64,000 nucleotides of DNA, taken from Parabacteroides sp. Its GTDB lineage: Bacteria; Bacteroidota; Bacteroidia; Bacteroidales; Tannerellaceae. Positions 48,210 to 57,806 of the stretch are shown here, one piece after another. The translations under genes were made by a program, and so were the position numbers. The stretch spans positions 1 through 64,000 of the forward strand of contig JAHHQS010000001.1 in NCBI GenBank assembly GCA_020026285.1. Direction: 5' to 3'. Below the pieces are notes generated by a model, which was given only the letters and a program-made list of their open reading frames with translations, was not told the origin of the DNA and made no database searches. The stretch's first letter is position 1. Every line of letters begins with the position of its first letter.

Positions 48210-49592
48210 ATGGAGATGCAAAAGATAACATCTGTTTACTTTGTGGGTGCTGGTGGTATAGGAATGAGTGCTTTGGCTCGTTATTTCGAAGCTAAAGGAA
48301 AGTTGGTAGCCGGCTATGATAAGACTCCGTCGGCTTTGACAGAGAAGTTGATAGAAGAAGGAATTCAGATTCATTTTTCGGATGATGTGGATTTGATTCC
48401 TGATGCTTGTAAACAGTTGGATTCAACATTGGTTGTTTATACTCCGGCTATTCCGGAAACACATGCAGAACTGAATTATTTCAGAAAGAATGGTTTTACA
48501 ATCATGAAGCGTGCTCAGGTTTTGGGTGAAATCACTCGTTCGGCTCGTGGATTATGTGTGGCTGGAACTCATGGAAAAACAACAACTTCATCTATGGCTG
48601 CCCATTTGTTGAAGCAGTCGTCGGTTGATTGTAATGCATTTCTAGGAGGTATTCTGAAAAATTACAACAGTAATTTAATGCTTTCAGACAAGAGTGATCT
48701 GACTGTTATTGAAGCAGATGAATTTGATCGTTCTTTCCATTGGTTGAATCCTTATATGGCTGTAATTACCGCTGTAGATCCGGATCATCTTGATATTTAT
48801 GGAACGGCCGAAGCTTATCGTGAAAGTTTTGAGCATTTTACATCTTTGATCAGACCGGATGGTTGTCTGATTTTGAAAAAGGGGTTGTCTCTTGACTTGC
48901 GTTTACCCGAAGGAGCGAGATTATATACTTATTCTGCTAGTGAGGAAGCTGATTTTTATGCAAAGAATATTCGGATAGGTAATGGTGAAATCTTTTTCGA
49001 TTTTGTAGGTCCTGATGTATGCATAGAGGATGTCCAGTTGGGTGTCCCGGTAAAAGTGAATGTCGAGAATGGTGTTGCAGCAATGGCCTTGGCCTGGCTG
49101 AACGGAGTCTCTGCAGAAGAAATCAAACATGGTATGGCTTCATTCAGAGGTCCGGTAAGACGTTTCGATTTTCACCTGAAGAAAGATAATATTGTTCTGT
49201 TGGATGATTATGCTCACCATCCGGCAGAATTGAAGGCAAGTATTCTTTCAGTAAAGGAACTTTATCAGGGGAAAAAGGTTACTGGTATTTTCCAGCCACA
49301 TCTATATACACGAACAAGAGATTTTGCGTCTGATTTTGCCGCCAGTCTGTCTTTGTTGGATGAACTTATTCTTTTGGATATTTATCCTGCTCGGGAAGAA
49401 CCTATTCCAGGTGTTACATCACAGATCATTTTTGATAAAGTGACTATTCCGAATAAAAAGATGATTCTAAAAGAAGAATTGTTGGATTTGGTGAAGAAAG
49501 AGGCTGCATCGTATGAAGTTGTATTGATGGTTGGAGCCGGAAATATAGACCGATTAATAGAACCTGTTAAACAAATATTAGAAAAACAGTGA
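48210..49592 (+). CDS. murC: UDP-MurNAc:L-alanine ligase MurC
   Basis: First Mur ligase, adding L-alanine to UDP-MurNAc in the cytoplasm. The 460-residue protein has an N-terminal Rossmann domain (FVGAGGIGMSALARYF), the ATP loop VAGTHGKTTTSSM, VIEADEFDRSFHWLNP, and a C-terminal domain with LLDDYAHHPAELKAS and FQPHLYTRTRDF, all MurC-specific. The ATG at 48210 is used; a TTG at 48204 would add two residues. The stop overlaps the GTG start of ftsQ by 4 nt. Confidence 0.96.
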   Translation: MEMQKITSVYFVGAGGIGMSALARYFEAKGKLVAGYDKTPSALTEKLIEEGIQIHFSDDVDLIPDACKQLDSTLVVYTPAIPETHAELNYFRKNGFTIMKRAQVLGEITRSARGLCVAGTHGKTTTSSMAAHLLKQSSVDCNAFLGGILKNYNSNLMLSDKSDLTVIEADEFDRSFHWLNPYMAVITAVDPDHLDIYGTAEAYRESFEHFTSLIRPDGCLILKKGLSLDLRLPEGARLYTYSASEEADFYAKNIRIGNGEIFFDFVGPDVCIEDVQLGVPVKVNVENGVAAMALAWLNGVSAEEIKHGMASFRGPVRRFDFHLKKDNIVLLDDYAHHPAELKASILSVKELYQGKKVTGIFQPHLYTRTRDFASDFAASLSLLDELILLDIYPAREEPIPGVTSQIIFDKVTIPNKKMILKEELLDLVKKEAASYEVVLMVGAGNIDRLIEPVKQILEKQ

Positions 49593-50317
49593 TAAAGGTA
49601 TTATCTGTCATATTAGCAACGCTGTTATCCTGTTACGTGTTGATTGTTTCCTTTTTGTTCAAGGATAAGAAGGAGGATCGGTTGTGCGAAAGTCTGGAAA
49701 TCGTAGTGAGAGATAGTCTGGATAAGCATTTTATTACAGACGGAGACTTGATCTATATCCTTAAGCAGGCAAAATTGTATCCGGTCAAGAAGCCGATGAA
49801 CGAAATCAATACAGAAAAAATAGAACAGAAGTTATTAAGTAATAATATGGTTTCCAAAGTGGAGGTTTATAAAACGCCTTCTCGTATTATTAAGTTGGAG
49901 ATTGAGCAGAAAATGCCTATCTTGCGGATTAATAGTCCGGTTGGAAATTATTATGTCGATAACCTTGGTAGTGAGATGCCTTTAAGCAGGCATTATGTGG
50001 CTCATGTGCTTGTAGCCAGTGGACATATTGAAAAGGAGTTCGCATTAAACGAATTATATAATTTTGCATTATTTTTGCAGGATAACGAATTTTGGAATGA
50101 TTTGATTGGTCAGATTTATGTAGATGCTGATCATAATGTCGAGTTGATACCACGTGTTGGTAATCATCGGGTCATTCTTGGAACTTTCGATAATTATCAG
50201 ACTAAGCTTGAGAACTTAAGGTTGTTTTATGAACAAGTAATCCCTAAATTTGGTTGGGAAAAGTATAGTTCGATAAATTTGAAATATAGAAATCAGATTG
50301 TTTGTATTAAAAGATAA
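49589..50317 (+). CDS. ftsQ: Cell division protein FtsQ
   Basis: Bitopic membrane protein linking the FtsL/FtsB complex to the division ring. In 242 residues: a hydrophobic helix at about 4-23, a POTRA-like region (DSLDKHFITDGDLIYIL ... LSNNMVSKVEVYKTPSRIIKLEIEQKMPILRI), and the beta domain with YVDNLGSEMPLS and INLKYRNQIVCIKR. The start codon is GTG, nested in the murC stop (gTGA), so expression is coupled to murC. Divergent from proteobacterial FtsQ, but position and POTRA pattern make the call firm. Confidence 0.9.
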   Translation: MIKVLSVILATLLSCYVLIVSFLFKDKKEDRLCESLEIVVRDSLDKHFITDGDLIYILKQAKLYPVKKPMNEINTEKIEQKLLSNNMVSKVEVYKTPSRIIKLEIEQKMPILRINSPVGNYYVDNLGSEMPLSRHYVAHVLVASGHIEKEFALNELYNFALFLQDNEFWNDLIGQIYVDADHNVELIPRVGNHRVILGTFDNYQTKLENLRLFYEQVIPKFGWEKYSSINLKYRNQIVCIKR

Positions 50318-50323
50318 TAATAT

Positions 50324-51766
50324 ATGACATACACAGACTTTATAGCGGTAATTGACTTAGGCACATCTCACATGGTCGGGATGGTCGGTACAAAGAATGA
50401 GGATGGAGTTCTCTCGATCATTGCCTATGATGTGGAAAAATCGGAATCTTGCATTCGCAGAGGATGTGTATATAACGTAGATGAAACTGCCAGTAAAATT
50501 AAACGTTTAATTTTGAAACTTGAAAATAAATTAGGCGGAAGTAAAATTGGCAAAATATATGTCGGCGTTGGTTCCAAGTCTATCCGTACAATTGATCATA
50601 CCGTATCAAAAGTATTAGGAGCAGAGGGAGAAGTAACTCCCGAAGTATTGAAACAGTTGGAAAATGAGTGTAAAGCTTATCAGCCTTCTATGTTGGATGT
50701 ACTGGATGTAACATCACCTGTTTATGTGTTGGACGGAAAAGAGGAGAATGAACCTTTGGGTATTTCCTGCTCTCGGATTGAAGCCCATTATAAACTGATT
50801 GTTGCTCAGCCTGCAGTTCGCCGTTCAATTGTTAATAACATTGCAGAACGTATTAAGTTGCCAATTGCGGGAATAATTGTTTCTCCATTAGCATTGGCAG
50901 ATCTGGTTTTATCTCCAGTAGAAAAACAGGGATGTGCTTTGATTGATTTCGGCGCAGGCGTAACTTCTGTAACAATATTCAAGAATGGACGTTTACTTGC
51001 TTTGACTGTTATCCCATTGGGAGCACATCTGATTACTCGTGACATCATGTCTTTGCGTGTCTCAGAAACAGAAGCTGAACGTTTGAAACGTACTTACGGA
51101 AGCGCTCTTCCTTTAAATAGAGATAAGGAACAGCAGAAGATTGAGATTAACAAGAAAGATGATTTCCGTTCACAGGAAATCATGTTGGCCGATTTGAATG
51201 AAATCGTTGAAGCTCGTTCTCGTGAAATAGTAATGAATGCTTTTGCTCGTTTGGAAGATGCCGGCGTTGCAAAAGAACCAGGATTTTCTGTAGTAATTGC
51301 CGGTTCTGGAGTGGCGTTGAGTGATTTGCGTGAAGCAATTAGTGAAAACTTTAATATGGAAGTCCGTTATGCTTCTGTTCGTTCAGGTGTTGATTCTGGA
51401 GTTGAAATGATTGCAAATAATCCGGAATATACAACTGCTGTCGCTTTGTTGTTGAAAGGAACCGAAAATTGTGCTTTCTCTCCTGAAGTAAAAGTAGAAC
51501 CTAAAGTGACAGCTCGTGTTCAACCGAAAGTAACGGAAACAGTTGTTAATCAAAATGAAGTAGAATCTCAGGCTGCACCGGTGACTTTTACTGAAGAAAA
51601 GGATCAGCCAAATCCTGCAGCAGAACAGTTTGTTTCTTCTTCTAAGAAAAATGAGGCTAAAACTTCTATAAAAGAGAAGGATGATCATAAGAAATCAAAC
51701 TGGTGGGACAAGATTAAGAAAAGGGCTGAGTCTGCTTCTAATGATTTATTTAATGATGATATCTAA
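50324..51766 (+). CDS. ftsA: Cell division protein FtsA
   Basis: Actin-like ATPase that tethers FtsZ to the membrane. The 480-residue protein opens with FIAVIDLGTSHMVGMVG (phosphate 1), carries ALIDFGAGVTSVTIF (phosphate 2) and VVIAGSGVALSDL (adenosine motif), and includes the 1C domain in between. A low-complexity linker of about 60 residues rich in Val/Lys/Gln/Glu leads to a C-terminal amphipathic helix (KSNWWDKIKKRAESASNDLF), expected to bind membrane. It lies directly before ftsZ, its partner (15 nt apart). Confidence 0.95.
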   Translation: MTYTDFIAVIDLGTSHMVGMVGTKNEDGVLSIIAYDVEKSESCIRRGCVYNVDETASKIKRLILKLENKLGGSKIGKIYVGVGSKSIRTIDHTVSKVLGAEGEVTPEVLKQLENECKAYQPSMLDVLDVTSPVYVLDGKEENEPLGISCSRIEAHYKLIVAQPAVRRSIVNNIAERIKLPIAGIIVSPLALADLVLSPVEKQGCALIDFGAGVTSVTIFKNGRLLALTVIPLGAHLITRDIMSLRVSETEAERLKRTYGSALPLNRDKEQQKIEINKKDDFRSQEIMLADLNEIVEARSREIVMNAFARLEDAGVAKEPGFSVVIAGSGVALSDLREAISENFNMEVRYASVRSGVDSGVEMIANNPEYTTAVALLLKGTENCAFSPEVKVEPKVTARVQPKVTETVVNQNEVESQAAPVTFTEEKDQPNPAAEQFVSSSKKNEAKTSIKEKDDHKKSNWWDKIKKRAESASNDLFNDDI

Positions 51767-51781
51767 TAACCAAAGAACATT

Positions 51782-53149
51782 ATGGACGATAAAATGCTAA
51801 ATATAAACATGCCAGCAAATCCGGATGCAATAATTAAAGTGATAGGTGTTGGCGGTGGCGGTGGAAATGCCGTTACAAATATGTACAAAGAAGGGATACA
51901 TAATGTTTCTTTTGCTTTGTGTAATACAGATCAGCAGGCATTGAATGGATCGGATGTTCCGATAAAACTTTTATTAGGTAGAACGACAACTTGTGGCTTG
52001 GGTTCTGGTGATCAACCGGAACGTGGGCATAAGGCTGCCGAAGAAAGTGAGGAGGAAATCTGTGAAATGCTGAGCGATGGAACAAGAATGGCTTTCATTA
52101 CTGCAGGAATGGGAGGAGGTACTGGAACAGGTGCAGCTCCTGTCGTTGCTCGTGTCTCAAAAGAAATGGGTATTCTTACTGTTGGTATTGTAACTATCCC
52201 ATTTGAGTTTGAAGGTCAGTTCAAGATTGTTCAGGCTTTGAAGGGTGTTGAGGAGATTTCAAAAAATGTGGATGCCTTGTTGGTGATTAATAACGAAAGA
52301 GTTCGTGAAATTTATTCTGATATAGGAATGAGTGCTTCGAAGGCTTATGCAAAAGCTGACGAAACATTGACTATTGCGGCTAAGAGTATTGCTGAAATCA
52401 TTACTATTCGTGGTGTGCAGAACCTGGACTTTGCGGATGTGAAAACAACTATGCAGGATGGAGGTGTCGCTTTGATGAGTAATGGTTATGGCGAAGGTGA
52501 AGGACGTCTGCAACAAGCTATTGACCAGGCATTAAGTTCTCCTTTATTGAACAATAATGATGTCTATAATGCTCAGCGAATCTTGTTCAATATCTATTCT
52601 AGTCATGAAAATGAATTCCGTATTGATGAAATGGACGAAGTTCATAAGTTTATGGCTCGCTTCCGTACGAAGTTCCGTGTTAAATGGGGATTCGCTTTCG
52701 ATGATTCTTTAGGTGATAAGATTAAGATTACTATTCTGGCAACAGGATTTGGCTTGGATGATATACCGGAAATGGCTCAACAGCGCCGAGTTGTTCAGGA
52801 ATTGAAGACAGAGGAAGAACAGCGCCAGGAAGCTGAACGTCGTGCTCGTGAAGAAGCAGAGCGAAATCTGATGAAGAAATATGGTTATTCTGTCAATCGT
52901 TTGCGTGCACAGGCTGAGGTCATAGTCTTAAGAGCAGAAGAGTTGGATGATGATTCTTTAATTGTAATGATGGAAGATCAGCCAACTTTCAATAGAGATA
53001 TGCGGAAAATCAATCAAATACGTAATGGTGGTGGTTTTGATGCCTCAGAGCCAAGTGAAACATCGTTTACAAATACAGATACAAACAATAGTTCTTACAA
53101 GAATAAGAATTCGGACCGAAATTCCAGTCCGATGATTAGTTTTAGATAA
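51782..53149 (+). CDS. ftsZ: Cell division GTPase FtsZ
   Basis: Tubulin-like GTPase that forms the division ring. The 455-residue protein has IGVGGGGGNAVTNMY at the N-terminus, the tubulin signature GGGTGTG at about residues 110-117 (AGMGGGTGTGAAPVVA), and the T7 loop in NLDFADVKTTM. After the core comes a Bacteroidetes-style glutamate/arginine-rich extension (RQEAERRAREEAERNLMKKYGY), then a long disordered linker and a tail ending PMISFR. Last classical member of the cluster; the YqeY-like gene follows after 19 nt. Confidence 0.97.
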   Translation: MDDKMLNINMPANPDAIIKVIGVGGGGGNAVTNMYKEGIHNVSFALCNTDQQALNGSDVPIKLLLGRTTTCGLGSGDQPERGHKAAEESEEEICEMLSDGTRMAFITAGMGGGTGTGAAPVVARVSKEMGILTVGIVTIPFEFEGQFKIVQALKGVEEISKNVDALLVINNERVREIYSDIGMSASKAYAKADETLTIAAKSIAEIITIRGVQNLDFADVKTTMQDGGVALMSNGYGEGEGRLQQAIDQALSSPLLNNNDVYNAQRILFNIYSSHENEFRIDEMDEVHKFMARFRTKFRVKWGFAFDDSLGDKIKITILATGFGLDDIPEMAQQRRVVQELKTEEEQRQEAERRAREEAERNLMKKYGYSVNRLRAQAEVIVLRAEELDDDSLIVMMEDQPTFNRDMRKINQIRNGGGFDASEPSETSFTNTDTNNSSYKNKNSDRNSSPMISFR

Positions 53150-53168
53150 TTAGAAGGTTTAAATAATT

Positions 53169-53621
53169 ATGGATTTATTTGAAAAAGTCAGTGAAGACAT
53201 TAAAAACGCAATGAAGGCAAAAGATAAAGTTGCCTTGGAGACATTGAGAAATGTAAAGAAAGTTTTTTTGGAAGCTAAGACAGCTCCAGGAGCAAATGAT
53301 ACTTTATCTGATGCAGATGCTTTAAAAATGATTCAGAAACTGGTTAAGCAGGGAAAAGATTCAGCTACTATTTATTCTGAACAAGGTCGTCAAGATTTGG
53401 CTGACGCAGAATTGGCTCAGGTTGCTGTTCTTGAAAAATATATGCCAAAACAGATGAGTGCAGAAGAATTGGAAGTCGAATTGAAGAAGATTATTGCTGA
53501 AGTTGGTGCGACAAGTCCTAAAGATATGGGTAAGGTAATGGGTGTCGCTTCAAAGGCATTGGCAGGAAAAGCCGAAGGTCGTGCTATTTCAGAAACAGTT
53601 AAACGTTTGTTAGCTCAATAA
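53169..53621 (+). CDS. GatB/YqeY domain protein
   Basis: A 150-residue all-helical protein of the GatB/YqeY family, which shares the tRNA-binding tail domain of GatB. The segment LFEKVSEDIKNAMKAKDKVALETLRNVK is the family N-terminus; QLVKQGKDSATIYSEQGR-like wording (LVKQGKDSATIY) and GKVMGVASKALAGKAEGRAIS complete it. Biological role is not defined; a link to amidotransferase or tRNA handling is only suggested by homology. It closes the ftsZ transcript, ending at a strong terminator. Confidence 0.9.
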   Translation: MDLFEKVSEDIKNAMKAKDKVALETLRNVKKVFLEAKTAPGANDTLSDADALKMIQKLVKQGKDSATIYSEQGRQDLADAELAQVAVLEKYMPKQMSAEELEVELKKIIAEVGATSPKDMGKVMGVASKALAGKAEGRAISETVKRLLAQ

Positions 53622-53643
53622 TCAGAACACGATATTTTGTAAG

Positions 53644-53699
53644 TAGACACAAAGATTAAGAGATGGTGTTCTTCTCGTTACTTTGTGTCTATTTTTTTT
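53644..53699 (+). terminator. Terminator of ftsZ-yqeY
   Basis: TAGACACAAAG/CTTTGTGTCTA (53644-53654 with 53681-53691), 11 bp, with a smaller inner stem TAAGAGA/TCTCGTTA, followed by eight T. Confidence 0.85.
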
Positions 53700-53728
53700 A
53701 TGAATAAATAATAATACGAATTTATGAA

Positions 53729-55135
53729 ATGATAACCTTTACTTGTTGTTTTATAGCTTTGGTTGTAGGCTATTTTGTTTATGGAAAGTTTATTGAAAAA
53801 ATAGTCGGGATTGATCCTAAACGTCTAACTCCGGCTTTTACAAAACAGGATGGTGTAGATTATATCCCTCTTCCAACATGGAAGATTTTCATGATACAGT
53901 TTTTGAATATTGCAGGCTTAGGTCCGATTTTTGGTGCTATATTAGGTGCTAAATTTGGTACGGCGTCTTTTCTTTGGATAGTGTTAGGTAGTATTTTTGC
54001 TGGAGGTGTTCACGATTTCCTTTCTGGTTATTTGTCTATGAGAAAAGATGGAGCTAGTTTGCCTGAACTTATTGGAATGTATTTAGGGAATGGATTCAAA
54101 CAGTTCATGAGAGCCTTTACCATTGTTCTGATGGTCTTAGTTGGAGTTGTGTTTGTTGCCGGTCCTGCCGGTTTGTTGGCTAGTCTTACTCCTGAATCTT
54201 TTGATGCATTGTTCTGGATTATAGTTATATTCTTGTATTATATCTTAGCAACCTTGCTGCCTGTGGATAAGATAATTGGAAAAATTTATCCATTATTTGC
54301 TATTGCCTTGTTATTCATGGCTGTCGGTATTATGGTTATGCTTTATGTTAATAATCCTCCTTTACCAGAATTGACCGATGGTTTGGCTAATACTCATCCG
54401 CAAGGACTTCCTATATTCCCAATAATGTTTGTTAGTATAGCTTGTGGGGCAATTTCTGGTTTTCATGCTACTCAAAGTCCGTTAATGGCTCGTTGTATTA
54501 CAAATGAGAAACATGCTTACCCTGTATTTTACGGGGCTATGATTACAGAAGGAATTGTTGCTTTGATTTGGGCTGCGGCTGCAACTTGTTTCTTCCATGA
54601 AAATGGAATGGAAGAAAATAATGCTGCAGTGATTGTTGACTCTATTACTAAAAACTGGTTAGGAACAGTTGGTGGTGTATTAGCAGTTTTAGGAGTTATT
54701 GCAGCTCCAATTACTTCGGGTGATACAGCTTTCCGTTCAGCTCGTCTGATTGTTGCTGATTTCTTGAAGATGGAACAGAAGACTATCATTAAACGATTAG
54801 TGATATCTATTCCTCTATTTTTGGTAGCGATTGGAATCTTGATCTATTCATTGAAGGATCAGGCAGGTTTCGATATGATATGGAGATATTTTGCTTGGAC
54901 AAATCAGACATTGGCTGTATTTACGTTATGGGCTCTGACTGTTTATTTGCGTCAGGAAGGTAAATGCTATATCGTTACATTAATACCTGCATTGTTTATG
55001 ACAATGGTTTGTTCAACTTATATTTTTATTGCACCTGAAGGTTTCCAGTTGCCAAGTGAAATTTCGTTGAGTATAGCAGCTGTTATTACTGTATTTTCTT
55101 TCGGATTATTTGTTTATAAGTTTCATAAGAAATAA
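53729..55135 (+). CDS. cstA: Carbon starvation protein CstA family transporter
   Basis: Inner-membrane transporter of the CstA family; E. coli members take up peptides (CstA) or pyruvate (BtsT). The 468-residue protein has about 12 membrane helices and the conserved PLPTWKIFMIQFLNIAGLGPIFGAILGAKFG, GGVHDFLSGYLSMRKDG, and GFHATQSPLMARC segments. It lacks the long C-terminus of E. coli CstA (701 residues), as do most Bacteroidetes homologues. It has a terminator on each side, so it is a single-gene unit. Confidence 0.92.
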   Translation: MITFTCCFIALVVGYFVYGKFIEKIVGIDPKRLTPAFTKQDGVDYIPLPTWKIFMIQFLNIAGLGPIFGAILGAKFGTASFLWIVLGSIFAGGVHDFLSGYLSMRKDGASLPELIGMYLGNGFKQFMRAFTIVLMVLVGVVFVAGPAGLLASLTPESFDALFWIIVIFLYYILATLLPVDKIIGKIYPLFAIALLFMAVGIMVMLYVNNPPLPELTDGLANTHPQGLPIFPIMFVSIACGAISGFHATQSPLMARCITNEKHAYPVFYGAMITEGIVALIWAAAATCFFHENGMEENNAAVIVDSITKNWLGTVGGVLAVLGVIAAPITSGDTAFRSARLIVADFLKMEQKTIIKRLVISIPLFLVAIGILIYSLKDQAGFDMIWRYFAWTNQTLAVFTLWALTVYLRQEGKCYIVTLIPALFMTMVCSTYIFIAPEGFQLPSEISLSIAAVITVFSFGLFVYKFHKK

Positions 55136-55164
55136 ATAATTGAAACTCTTTTTGGGTGAAGATT

Positions 55165-55231
55165 AACAATAAATCCACTTTTATTTATCAATTGAAAGTT
55201 TTGATAGGAAGAAGTGGATTTATTGTTTTTT
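55165..55231. terminator. Bidirectional terminator, cstA / EEP lipoprotein
   Basis: A 16-bp perfect stem (55165-55180 with 55212-55227) with a second stem TATCAA/TTGATA in the loop, followed by TTTTTTA. Convergent genes on both sides. Confidence 0.9.
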
Positions 55232-55232
55232 A

Positions 55233-56120
55233 TTAGAATTCTAATAAAGCCATATGAGGATTATGATCGCTTAAGAATCCTGTTTTAGCTTCAGGGTTTT
55301 GAGCTATCTCTGTATTCAAAACTTTAATTTGTGGAGTAATGAATATGAAATCAATTTTCTCTCTTTCATCCATTGGAAGACGACTGAAATCATGGAATGT
55401 ATAATTGGGGCCAACTTTCTGAGTTGTCTCTTTGTATGCATCCTTCAAAACAAATTCATTGGTAGTCATTGTCTTGTAAGCTTCTGATTGATCTGTAACA
55501 TTGAAATCTCCTGTTACAACAGCCGGTTTATCCCCAACAATTTCTTTAATTCTTTGGATAATAAGAAGAGCACCTTTACGGCGAGCTTCAATTCCAACGT
55601 GATCGAAGTGTGTATTTACTCCCATAAAAATCTTACCTGTAGCTTTGTCTTTAAATTTAGCCCAAGTAGCTATTCGAGTACAAGCTCCGTCCCAACCAAT
55701 AAAACCGGCACTATCAGGATATTGAGACAACCAGAATGTATTGCTTTCTAAGACTTCGAATTTATCAGCTCTGTAGAATAGAGGAGAATATTCACCTTTA
55801 GTTTTTCCGTCTTCACGTCCAACGCCAATCGCTTTGTATTGAGGAAGACCAGCTTTTAAATCTTCCATTTGATTGTGTAGAACCTCCTGCATACCAATAA
55901 TATCCATCTTTTTTGCAAGGATGTATTTACAAATAGTATCTTTACGATATTTCCAATTGTTCAGACTGTCTCCTGAATTATCATATCTCATATTAAATGT
56001 TGTCCATTCAATATGTGTCTTTTCTGGAGTTGATTCTACTTGTTCTTGTGACTTTTTACTTCCATTACATGAGGTAAATAATATTGCTCCCAAAGCAACA
56101 CTTAAAAAAAACTTTACCAT
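55233..56120 (-). CDS. Endonuclease/exonuclease/phosphatase family lipoprotein
   Basis: A 295-residue exported lipoprotein: signal peptide with lipobox ending FTSC (Cys18), then a polar linker. The mature domain has the Mg-dependent EEP fold: MDIIGMQEVLHNQ (metal glutamate), GVNTHFDHVG (His), VVTGDFNVTDQSE (Asp/Asn), and the catalytic SDHNPHMALLEF end. EEP members include nucleases and sphingomyelinases/phosphodiesterases, so the substrate is unknown; being surface or periplasmic, scavenging is likely (inference). It has a TATCTTTG element 33 nt upstream. Confidence 0.88.
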   Translation of the reverse strand: MVKFFLSVALGAILFTSCNGSKKSQEQVESTPEKTHIEWTTFNMRYDNSGDSLNNWKYRKDTICKYILAKKMDIIGMQEVLHNQMEDLKAGLPQYKAIGVGREDGKTKGEYSPLFYRADKFEVLESNTFWLSQYPDSAGFIGWDGACTRIATWAKFKDKATGKIFMGVNTHFDHVGIEARRKGALLIIQRIKEIVGDKPAVVTGDFNVTDQSEAYKTMTTNEFVLKDAYKETTQKVGPNYTFHDFSRLPMDEREKIDFIFITPQIKVLNTEIAQNPEAKTGFLSDHNPHMALLEF

Positions 56121-56152
56121 ATCTTGTTTTTATTGTTAGTTTAAAATTAGAA

Positions 56153-56160
56153 CAAAGATA
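56153..56160 (-). promoter_or_regulatory. -7 element of the EEP lipoprotein gene
   Basis: The - strand reads TATCTTTG, an exact TAnnTTTG. Start codon 33 nt downstream; no clear -33. Confidence 0.5.
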
Positions 56161-56212
56161 CAGAATACTTGGAATGTAGAATAACGAAAACTCAATGAAT
56201 CGTATGAATATG

Positions 56213-56824
56213 TTATAAAGAAAGATCCCCCTTTCCTTTGCGAATTATTTCAAATGAATCTGTTGTACAATCAATAACTGTAGATGGTTCTGTTTCTCCA
56301 TAACCTCCATCAATGACCATATCTACAATTCCTTCATATTTTTCTTCAATTAATTCGGGGTCGGTAGAATATTCAATCATTTCGTCTTGTTCGTCTCGGA
56401 CAGACATTGTTAATAAAGGATTACCTAATTCTTTGATAATAGTATGAACGATGTTATTATCCGGGACACGAATACCGACTTCTTTTCTGTTTTTGTATAT
56501 TTTCGGAAGTTCGCTACTTGTAGGAAGAATAAAAGTATATGGCCCAGGAAGATAACGCTTCATTAATTTAAAAGCCGCATTACTGACCTTGGCATATTCG
56601 CTGATATTCGAAAGATCATAACAAACAATCGATAAATTACTTTTCTGAGGATTTACTCCTTTTATTTTGCAGATTCGTTCGACTGCCCGAACATTTAATG
56701 CATCACAACCAATAGCATATACAGTATCTGTTGGATAAACAATTAATCCACCGTCTTGAAGAGTCTCAATAACTCGTTGGATTTCTTTTGGGTTGGGATT
56801 TTCGGGATAGATTTTGATTAACAT
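56213..56824 (-). CDS. Sua5/YrdC/YciO-family protein (threonylcarbamoyl-AMP synthase-like)
   Basis: A 203-residue cytoplasmic protein with the YrdC fold. TsaC/Sua5 members make threonylcarbamoyl-AMP for the t6A37 tRNA modification. Motifs: YPTDTVYAIGCDA (about 30-42), ERICKIKGVNPQKSNLSIVC, and PGPYTFILPTSSELP. The KSNLSIVCYDLSNISEYA pattern and short length resemble the YciO branch as much as TsaC, so the exact activity is uncertain. A stem-loop separates it from fabI, 69 nt upstream, though read-through could join them. Confidence 0.85.
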   Translation of the reverse strand: MLIKIYPENPNPKEIQRVIETLQDGGLIVYPTDTVYAIGCDALNVRAVERICKIKGVNPQKSNLSIVCYDLSNISEYAKVSNAAFKLMKRYLPGPYTFILPTSSELPKIYKNRKEVGIRVPDNNIVHTIIKELGNPLLTMSVRDEQDEMIEYSTDPELIEEKYEGIVDMVIDGGYGETEPSTVIDCTTDSFEIIRKGKGDLSL

Positions 56825-56843
56825 AGCACTACTTATTTTTAAG

Positions 56844-56890
56844 AAAGGAGTTGAGATTTACAGATAAATAAATTCTCAACTCCTTTTTTG
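56844..56890. terminator. Hairpin between fabI and the Sua5-like gene
   Basis: AAAGGAGTTGAGA/TCTCAACTCCTTT (13-bp stem, 56844-56856 with 56874-56886). The + strand tail is TTTTTT, the - strand tail only TTTCTTAAAAA, so on the fabI transcript it may be partial. Confidence 0.7.
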
Positions 56891-56893
56891 TTA

Positions 56894-57751
56894 TTATCCA
56901 TAAATAATATGACCGTTTTCGTCAGTAAATTCTTCGAAGCCTTTACTATATTGATTCATGGCACGAAGACTCATACCCATACTTGAGAAACCTCCGTCAT
57001 GATATAAGTTCTGCATAGTTACTTTGCGGGTAAAATCAGAGAACATCATAACGCAGTAATTAGCACATTCTTCTGCAGAAGCATTTCCTAGTGGGCTCAT
57101 TTTGTTTGCGAAGTCCATCAAATGATCCATACCCTTAACGCCGTTTCCTGCAGTTGTAGGAGTTGGGGATTGAGAGATAGTATTGATACGAACATTTTTT
57201 TCGCGACCATAAATGTAACCGAAACTACGAGCTATAGATTCCAAAAGACTTTTAGCATCTGCCATATCATTATAACCAAAGAATGTTCTTTGAGCTGCTA
57301 CATAAGTCAAAGCTATAACAGAACCATAATCAGCAATAGCATCTTGCTTCTTTGCTACTTGTAACATCTTGTGGAAAGAAATAGCAGAGATATCTAATGT
57401 CTTGTCAAGCATGTTGTAATCAAGATCATCATAAGTACGTTTTTTTCTGACATTTGGACTCATTCCGATAGAATGAAGTACAAAGTCAATTTGTCCGCCT
57501 AGGATTTCTACAGATTTAGAGAAAACTGTTTCCAAGTCTTCTACACTGGTAGCATCAGCCGGGATTACTTCTGCATTTAACTTCTTTGACAATTCGTCTA
57601 CTTGTCCCATACGAATGGCAATCGGAGTATTGCTTAAAGTGATTGTAGCACCTTCTTCAACAGCCTTTTCTGCCACCTTCCAGGCAATAGACATATCATT
57701 CAGAGCACCGAAGATAATACCTCTTTTGCCTTTTAATAAACCATGACCCAT
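56894..57751 (-). CDS. fabI: Enoyl-ACP reductase (NADH) FabI
   Basis: Last step of each fatty-acid elongation cycle, reducing enoyl-ACP with NADH. The 285-residue SDR-type protein begins LLKGKRGIIFGALNDMSIAW, the FabI-specific nucleotide site, and has the catalytic Tyr160 and Lys167 in the YxxMxxxK motif (GYNDMADAK). SQSPTPTTAGNGVKGMDHLM and YHDGGFSSMGM match the family. The enzyme is the target of triclosan-type inhibitors in other bacteria. It has a good promoter about 25-55 nt upstream. Confidence 0.95.
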   Translation of the reverse strand: MGHGLLKGKRGIIFGALNDMSIAWKVAEKAVEEGATITLSNTPIAIRMGQVDELSKKLNAEVIPADATSVEDLETVFSKSVEILGGQIDFVLHSIGMSPNVRKKRTYDDLDYNMLDKTLDISAISFHKMLQVAKKQDAIADYGSVIALTYVAAQRTFFGYNDMADAKSLLESIARSFGYIYGREKNVRINTISQSPTPTTAGNGVKGMDHLMDFANKMSPLGNASAEECANYCVMMFSDFTRKVTMQNLYHDGGFSSMGMSLRAMNQYSKGFEEFTDENGHIIYG

Positions 57752-57775
57752 ATATTAAATCTTAAAATTTCGGCA

Positions 57776-57806
57776 CAAAGATAGGAAAAATGTGCAATAT
57801 TGCAAA
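57776..57806 (-). promoter_or_regulatory. Promoter of fabI
   Basis: On the - strand, TTTG at 57806-57803 and TATCTTTG at 57783-57776, 19 nt apart, a full match to the Bacteroidota -33/-7 pattern. The fabI ATG is 24 nt further. Confidence 0.65.
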